DNA from: Brevibacterium yomogidense
GTDB taxonomy: Bacteria > Actinomycetota > Actinomycetes > Actinomycetales > Brevibacteriaceae
Reading direction: 5' to 3'
DNA: 34,144 nucleotides
NCBI RefSeq assembly: GCF_900163715.1
Contig: NZ_FWFF01000002.1
Coordinates: forward strand, 1 to 34,144
The notes beneath the pieces were generated by a model. That model ran no database searches. It was given only the letters and a program-made list of their open reading frames with translations, and was not told where the DNA came from. Below are positions 31,101-34,144 of this stretch, piece after piece (positions within the stretch are counted from its first letter, which is position 1; each line of letters opens with the position of its first letter). The translations under genes and the position numbers were made by a program.

Positions 31101-31960
31101 CCGCGGCAGGATCTGCCCCCCGCTATGACAGGGTGGCCCAGGCGAGCGCGGCCGCCGTGATCAGCGGCTACTCGACCTCGTTCGGGTGGGCGACCCGGCT
31201 GCTCGCCCAGGCGGAGCGCGGAGACGTCCGCAGCATCTACGCGCTGGTCCGGGTGGCCGACGAGATCGTCGACGACCCGGACCTCGGCCCCGATCCGGCG
31301 CTGCGCCGACGCCTGCTGGACGGTCTCGAAGCGGAGACGCTTCGCACCATCGACTCCGGACGCAGCGCCAACCTCGTCGTCCATGCCTTCGCGAGGGTGG
31401 CTCGGAAGCACGGGATCGATGCGTCTCTGATCGAGCCGTTCTTCGCGTCGATGCGCGCAGACCTGACGCAGACCGACCACACGGGTCACAGCCTGGACGA
31501 GTACGTGTACGGATCAGCGGAGGTCGTCGGGCTGATGTGCCTGAGGATCTTCATCGCCGGTGATGCCGCCGCGTACGAACGGCTGAGCCCGTCCGCCCGC
31601 AGGTTGGGCTCCGCCTTCCAGAAGGTGAACTTCCTGCGCGACCTCGCCGATGACTACGACGTGCTCGGTCGTCGGTACTTCCCTCAGCTGGACCCGGCGC
31701 GCTTCAGCGACGCCCATCGCGACGAGCTCCTCGACGACATCGATGACGATCTGGCAGCGGCGGCGGTCGGCATCGCGGAACTGCCGGTCGGCAGCCGCCG
31801 TGCCGTCCAGGCCGCACACGCGCTCTTCGGTGCTCTGTCCCAGAGGCTGAGGCGGACACCGGCTTCCGACATCCGCCGCAGGCGGGTGAGGGTCCCGGAC
31901 AGCAGCAAGGCGATGATCCTTCTCCGGGTATTCGCCCGCGGGGTCGTGGAGCGCCCATGA
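31097..31960 (+). CDS. crtB: Phytoene synthase
   Basis: Condenses two geranylgeranyl diphosphates to 15-cis-phytoene at the membrane surface. 287 aa from ATG 31097. The first aspartate-rich motif DEIVDDPD, EYVYGSAEVVGLMCLRIF and the second motif FLRDLADDYDVLGRRYFP are all present, so the enzyme should be active. It overlaps idi (ATGA) and crtYc (ATGA). In many actinobacterial clusters crtE precedes and crtI follows it; neither is here. Confidence 0.93.
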   Translation: MTAAGSAPRYDRVAQASAAAVISGYSTSFGWATRLLAQAERGDVRSIYALVRVADEIVDDPDLGPDPALRRRLLDGLEAETLRTIDSGRSANLVVHAFARVARKHGIDASLIEPFFASMRADLTQTDHTGHSLDEYVYGSAEVVGLMCLRIFIAGDAAAYERLSPSARRLGSAFQKVNFLRDLADDYDVLGRRYFPQLDPARFSDAHRDELLDDIDDDLAAAAVGIAELPVGSRRAVQAAHALFGALSQRLRRTPASDIRRRRVRVPDSSKAMILLRVFARGVVERP

Positions 31961-32328
31961 CCGCGATCCTCTACCTGGCTGCGCTGCTCGTCTCCACCGT
32001 GTGCATGGGCCTGCTCGACCACCGCTTCCGGCTGGTGCTGTGGCATACACCGCGAGGCAGAGCGTGGCGCGGCGCGGTGACGGTGCTGATCGGCGTCGTG
32101 TTCTTCCTCATCTGGGATCTGGCGGCGATCGCCTTCGGCCATTACGGAGCGGGCCGGACCACGGCGATGACCGGGATCATGGTCGCTCCCGAGCTGCCGA
32201 TCGAGGAGATCGTATTCATCACGTTCCTGAGCTACCTGACCCTCGTGCTTAGGGGGCTGATCGTCCGGGGCGCGCAGTGGATTCGTCGGACGCCGTCCCA
32301 CGAAGCCGACCGGGAGGTGGGCCAGTGA
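31957..32328 (+). CDS. crtYc: Lycopene cyclase subunit, CrtYc/CrtYe type
   Basis: 123-aa membrane protein with three hydrophobic helices: a first at ~2-18, GAVTVLIGVVFFLIWDLAAI in the middle, and a third after the family motif ELPIEEIVFITFLSYLTLVL. Small split subunits of this kind form heterodimers that cyclise lycopene ends (CrtYc/Yd, C40) or, as CrtYe/Yf, prenylated C50 carotenoids. Sequence alone does not separate the two. Translationally coupled on both sides. Confidence 0.88.
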   Translation: MTAILYLAALLVSTVCMGLLDHRFRLVLWHTPRGRAWRGAVTVLIGVVFFLIWDLAAIAFGHYGAGRTTAMTGIMVAPELPIEEIVFITFLSYLTLVLRGLIVRGAQWIRRTPSHEADREVGQ

Positions 32329-32651
32329 GCTACCTCGCGCTTGCCATGGTGTTCCTGACTCCCGCCATTGCAGTGGCCGTCTACGCCTCGTGGCGCTGCA
32401 GGCTCTCCGTCCGCTGGTGGGGCGCCACGACCGCGACGATCATCGTGCTGCTGCTCCTGACGATCGTGTTCGATAACCTCATGATCGCTGCAGACCTCTT
32501 CCGCTTCGACGAGGATCAGCTGACGGGGTGGAGGGTGGGCCTCGCCCCGATCGAGGATCTGATGTGGCCTGTGGCGGCCGGGCTGCTGCTGCCGTCGACG
32601 ATAGCGCTGCTGGACCGACGCGGCCGGGCTGGCTCCGGTCGAGCAGCGTAG
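32325..32651 (+). CDS. crtYd: Lycopene cyclase subunit, CrtYd/CrtYf type
   Basis: 108 aa from GTG 32325, overlapping the partner subunit as GTGA. Three hydrophobic helices (YLALAMVFLTPAIAVAVYAS; TTATIIVLLLLTIVFDNLMI; EDLMWPVAAGLLLPSTIALL). The motif APIEDLMW parallels PIEEIV in the partner and is characteristic of this cyclase family. It is the second half of the heterodimer. No crtU, crtEb or other tailoring gene follows; an IS21-like end starts about 90 nt downstream. Confidence 0.88.
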   Translation: MSYLALAMVFLTPAIAVAVYASWRCRLSVRWWGATTATIIVLLLLTIVFDNLMIAADLFRFDEDQLTGWRVGLAPIEDLMWPVAAGLLLPSTIALLDRRGRAGSGRAA

Positions 32652-32740
32652 TCGCGTCGCATGCTTCAACGTCGCGTCGTTGTCCGAGCTGCTTGCATCA
32701 GCGTGACGAGGCAGGGCGATGACCCGGAGCCCGGTGGCTA

Positions 32741-32789
32741 TGTCAACCCCACTTGGCCCCTGGCTGACGGCCAGAAGTGGACCCACCTT
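32741..32789. repeat. Candidate IS21 terminal repeat region
   Basis: TGTCAACC at the start, then short repeated CCACTT/CCACCTT elements and their complement AAGTGG within 50 nt. The beginning with TG fits the IS21-family TG...CA ends. It might alternatively act as a terminator-like hairpin for the crt operon. Confidence 0.5.
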
Positions 32790-32808
32790 GCGCGAGCCCA
32801 GCGGCAGA

Positions 32809-33201
32809 TCAGGATGAGGTCTTGCGCTCTTCATCGGACCGCAGGATGCAGAACTGGTTGCCCTCGGGGTCGGCCAAGGTGACCCATCCCAGCCCGTTGG
32901 CCTCACGGCGGTCAGCCACGAGGGTGGCGCCCAGCCCGAGGACTCGCTCGACCTCCTCGTCGCGGGTTCCCGTGCGGGGCCGCAGATCCAGGTGGAACTT
33001 GTTCTTGCCCGGTGTCGGATCTGGCACCTCGATGAACAACAGGGTGTGGCCGGTCTCGGGATCAAAGATCGGGCATTCCTCGTGACCAGGTTCGTTCGGG
33101 TCGTCGGCGTGATCGACGTATCCCAGGATCGGTCGCCAGAACTCAGACAGGGCGTAGGCGTCGCGGCAGTCCACTGAGGTGTGGGAAACGAAGCTCGTCA
33201 T
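32809..33201 (-). CDS. VOC-family (glyoxalase-like) protein
   Basis: 130 aa from ATG 33201. VOC fold signs: MTSFVSHTSVDCRDAYALSE, EFWRPILGYVDHADDPNEPG, GHTLLFIEVPDPTPGKNKFH, LDLRPRTGTRDEEVERVLGL and LADPEGNQFCILRSD. It lies between istB and the proposed IS21 end on the same strand as istB, so it may be a passenger gene of the element or a host gene caught beside it. A longer frame to 33540 is open but overlaps istB in another frame and is not credible. Function beyond the fold is unknown. Confidence 0.85.
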   Translation of the reverse strand: MTSFVSHTSVDCRDAYALSEFWRPILGYVDHADDPNEPGHEECPIFDPETGHTLLFIEVPDPTPGKNKFHLDLRPRTGTRDEEVERVLGLGATLVADRREANGLGWVTLADPEGNQFCILRSDEERKTSS

Positions 33202-33274
33202 GACAGGAGTAAAGCACGCCGAGCCAGACCGGGCCAAGGGTGCCCAACGGACGCCATTCGGCAGATGATCGATG

Positions 33275-34144
33275 TCACGCGCCTGTGGCGGGCGTCCGGT
33301 GCCGGGCTCGGGTGTGGGCGAGGCGGTAGGAGTTGGTGCCGGTTTCGATGATGGTGGCGTTGTAGGTGAGGCGGTCGACGATCGCGGCGCACAGGCGGGG
33401 GTCGGTGAAGGTGTCGGTCCAGGCGGAGAAGGACTGGTTGGAGGCGATCGCGATGGCGTTCTTCTCCTCGCGTTCGGTGAGGACTTGGAACAGCAGTTCG
33501 GCGCCTCGCCGGTCGAGTTCCATGTAGCCGAGCTCGTCAATGACGAGGAGGTCGACGCGGCCGTAGCGGTTGATGGTCTTGGTGAGTTGTTTCTCGTCGG
33601 CGGCTTCGACGAGCTCGTTCACGAGCCGGGTGGCGAGGGTGTATCGGACGCGGTAGCCCTGCTCGGCGGCGGCGGTGCCGAGGGCGATGAGCAGGTGGGA
33701 CTTGCCGGTGCCGGAGTCCCCGATGAGGCACAGGGGGTCGCCGCGGCGGATCCAGTCGCCGGTGGCGAGCTCGTTGATGGTGGCGGGGTTGATGTTGGGG
33801 TTCGCGGTGAAGTCGAAGTCGGCGAGCCATTTCTCGCGGGGGAAGCCGGCGCTCTTGATGCGACGCAGGGTGGAGCGGCGGTCGCGGTCGTCGACCTCGG
33901 CCAGGAGGAGTTCGGCGAGGAAGCCTTGGTAGGTGAGTTGTTCCTTTGTGGCGGCCGTCACGGCGTCGTCGACGACGGCGCGGATGGTGGGCAGCCGCAG
34001 CCGGCGGCAGGCCTGGTCGATCGCGGCCTGCGCGGCTTGTTCGGTCAGGCCCTGACGCCGGCGAAGGCTCGCGGGGCGGCTGGTGCTGGTGGTGGTCGTG
34101 GTGGTGTTGGGGGTGGTGGGGGTGGTCGTGGGTGTCCGGTGGTT
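33275..34144 (-). CDS. istB: IstB, IS21-family transposition ATPase (5' end outside window)
   Basis: AAA+ helper ATPase that works with IstA transposase. Visible motifs: Walker A GDSGTGKSHLL, Walker B LLVIDELGYME, and the sensor segment IAIASNQSFSAW. The frame is open from 33961 to the right edge of the window. Residues there (SRPASLRRRQGL, QAACRRLRLPTIRAVVDDA-like helices before TAATKEQLTYQGF) belong to the normal IstB N-terminus, preceded by a Thr/Pro-rich low-complexity stretch. A start at 33961 would therefore be too short; the true start is beyond the edge. Confidence 0.9.
   Translation of the reverse strand, partial: NHRTPTTTPTTPNTTTTTTSTSRPASLRRRQGLTEQAAQAAIDQACRRLRLPTIRAVVDDAVTAATKEQLTYQGFLAELLLAEVDDRDRRSTLRRIKSAGFPREKWLADFDFTANPNINPATINELATGDWIRRGDPLCLIGDSGTGKSHLLIALGTAAAEQGYRVRYTLATRLVNELVEAADEKQLTKTINRYGRVDLLVIDELGYMELDRRGAELLFQVLTEREEKNAIAIASNQSFSAWTDTFTDPRLCAAIVDRLTYNATIIETGTNSYRLAHTRARHRTPATGA

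Larger units (their letters stand above)
32741..34144 (-). mobile_element. IS21-family element, one end plus istB (partial)
   Basis: A candidate terminus begins TGTCAACCCCACTTGG at 32741. It contains CCACTT (32749-32754) opposed to AAGTGG (32775-32780), plus a further CCCACCTTG, the kind of repeated transposase sites seen at IS21 ends. The istB ATPase gene reads towards this end on the minus strand and istA would lie beyond the right window edge. A VOC gene lies between istB and the end. The other terminus and target duplication cannot be seen. Confidence 0.6.

Noticed and set aside
33198..33540. Longer start for the VOC protein extending into istB
   Set aside because: The upstream part is a Pro/Ser/Thr-rich shadow of istB; the VOC fold begins at the ATG at 33201.
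34070..34144. G-rich tract on the + strand as a possible quadruplex or CRISPR-like repeat
   Set aside because: It is the complement of Thr/Pro codons at the IstB N-terminus; runs of three or more G are too few and irregular.
1..34144. CRISPR array, rRNA, prophage or replication origin
   Set aside because: No regularly spaced repeats, rRNA-like sequence, phage structural genes or DnaA-box clusters were seen.

Overview
The window comes from a high-G+C Gram-positive actinobacterium. The evidence is strongly GC-biased codon use from about 14.4 kb onward, frequent GTG starts, a DUF4193 protein, a GAF-ANTAR remnant, LytR-CpsA-Psr (LCP) proteins, split lycopene cyclase genes and an actinobacterial IS21-type istB. 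The split-cyclase carotenoid genes would suit Brevibacteriaceae or Microbacteriaceae, but the genus cannot be fixed from sequence alone.

Region 1 (232-14142, + strand) is a tight surface-glycan operon with visibly lower G+C than the rest, so it looks like an acquired glycan island. It starts with a pseudaminic acid pathway: PseB, PseC, PseF, PseG and PseI. No PseH acetyltransferase is present. An ATP-grasp enzyme and a short-chain dehydrogenase/epimerase sit between PseG and PseI. Next come an 892-aa protein with a repeat-rich N-terminus and a GT-B-like C-terminus, a TupA-like ATP-grasp, a second GT-B-like protein and a CphA-like ATP-grasp. The operon is followed by an LCP ligase (14384-15448). 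My main hypothesis is that it builds a pseudaminic-acid-type wall or capsule polymer carrying amino-acyl or peptide substituents made by the ATP-grasp enzymes and anchored by the LCP protein.

Region 2 (15499-23921) is ordinary actinobacterial chromosome. It holds a degenerate LCP paralogue, a YeiH-type exporter with a 54-aa single-helix partner, a membrane protein with a truncated copy of itself beside it, an AtoE-type short-chain fatty acid transporter, a SEC-C protein, a PhnB-like VOC protein, a small conserved protein, a large hairpin terminator and a bifunctional FadB-type beta-oxidation enzyme.

Region 3 (about 24.0-30.5 kb) mixes intact genes with heavily damaged ones. A mosaic of gvpL/F, surE and photolyase fragments lies at 24040-25708. 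A TspO-like/YbdK pair (25771-27695) and a three-gene unit ending in DUF4193 (27837-29241) look intact. A decayed yagT-yagS-(GAF-ANTAR) array lies at 29256-30481, where deletions have fused a xanthine-dehydrogenase-type FAD subunit in frame to a GAF domain.

Region 4 (30564-32651) is a translationally coupled carotenoid operon, idi-crtB-crtYc-crtYd, notably without crtE or crtI. Region 5 (about 32741-34144) looks like one end of an IS21-family element with a VOC-family gene between its istB and its terminus; istB runs off the window edge.
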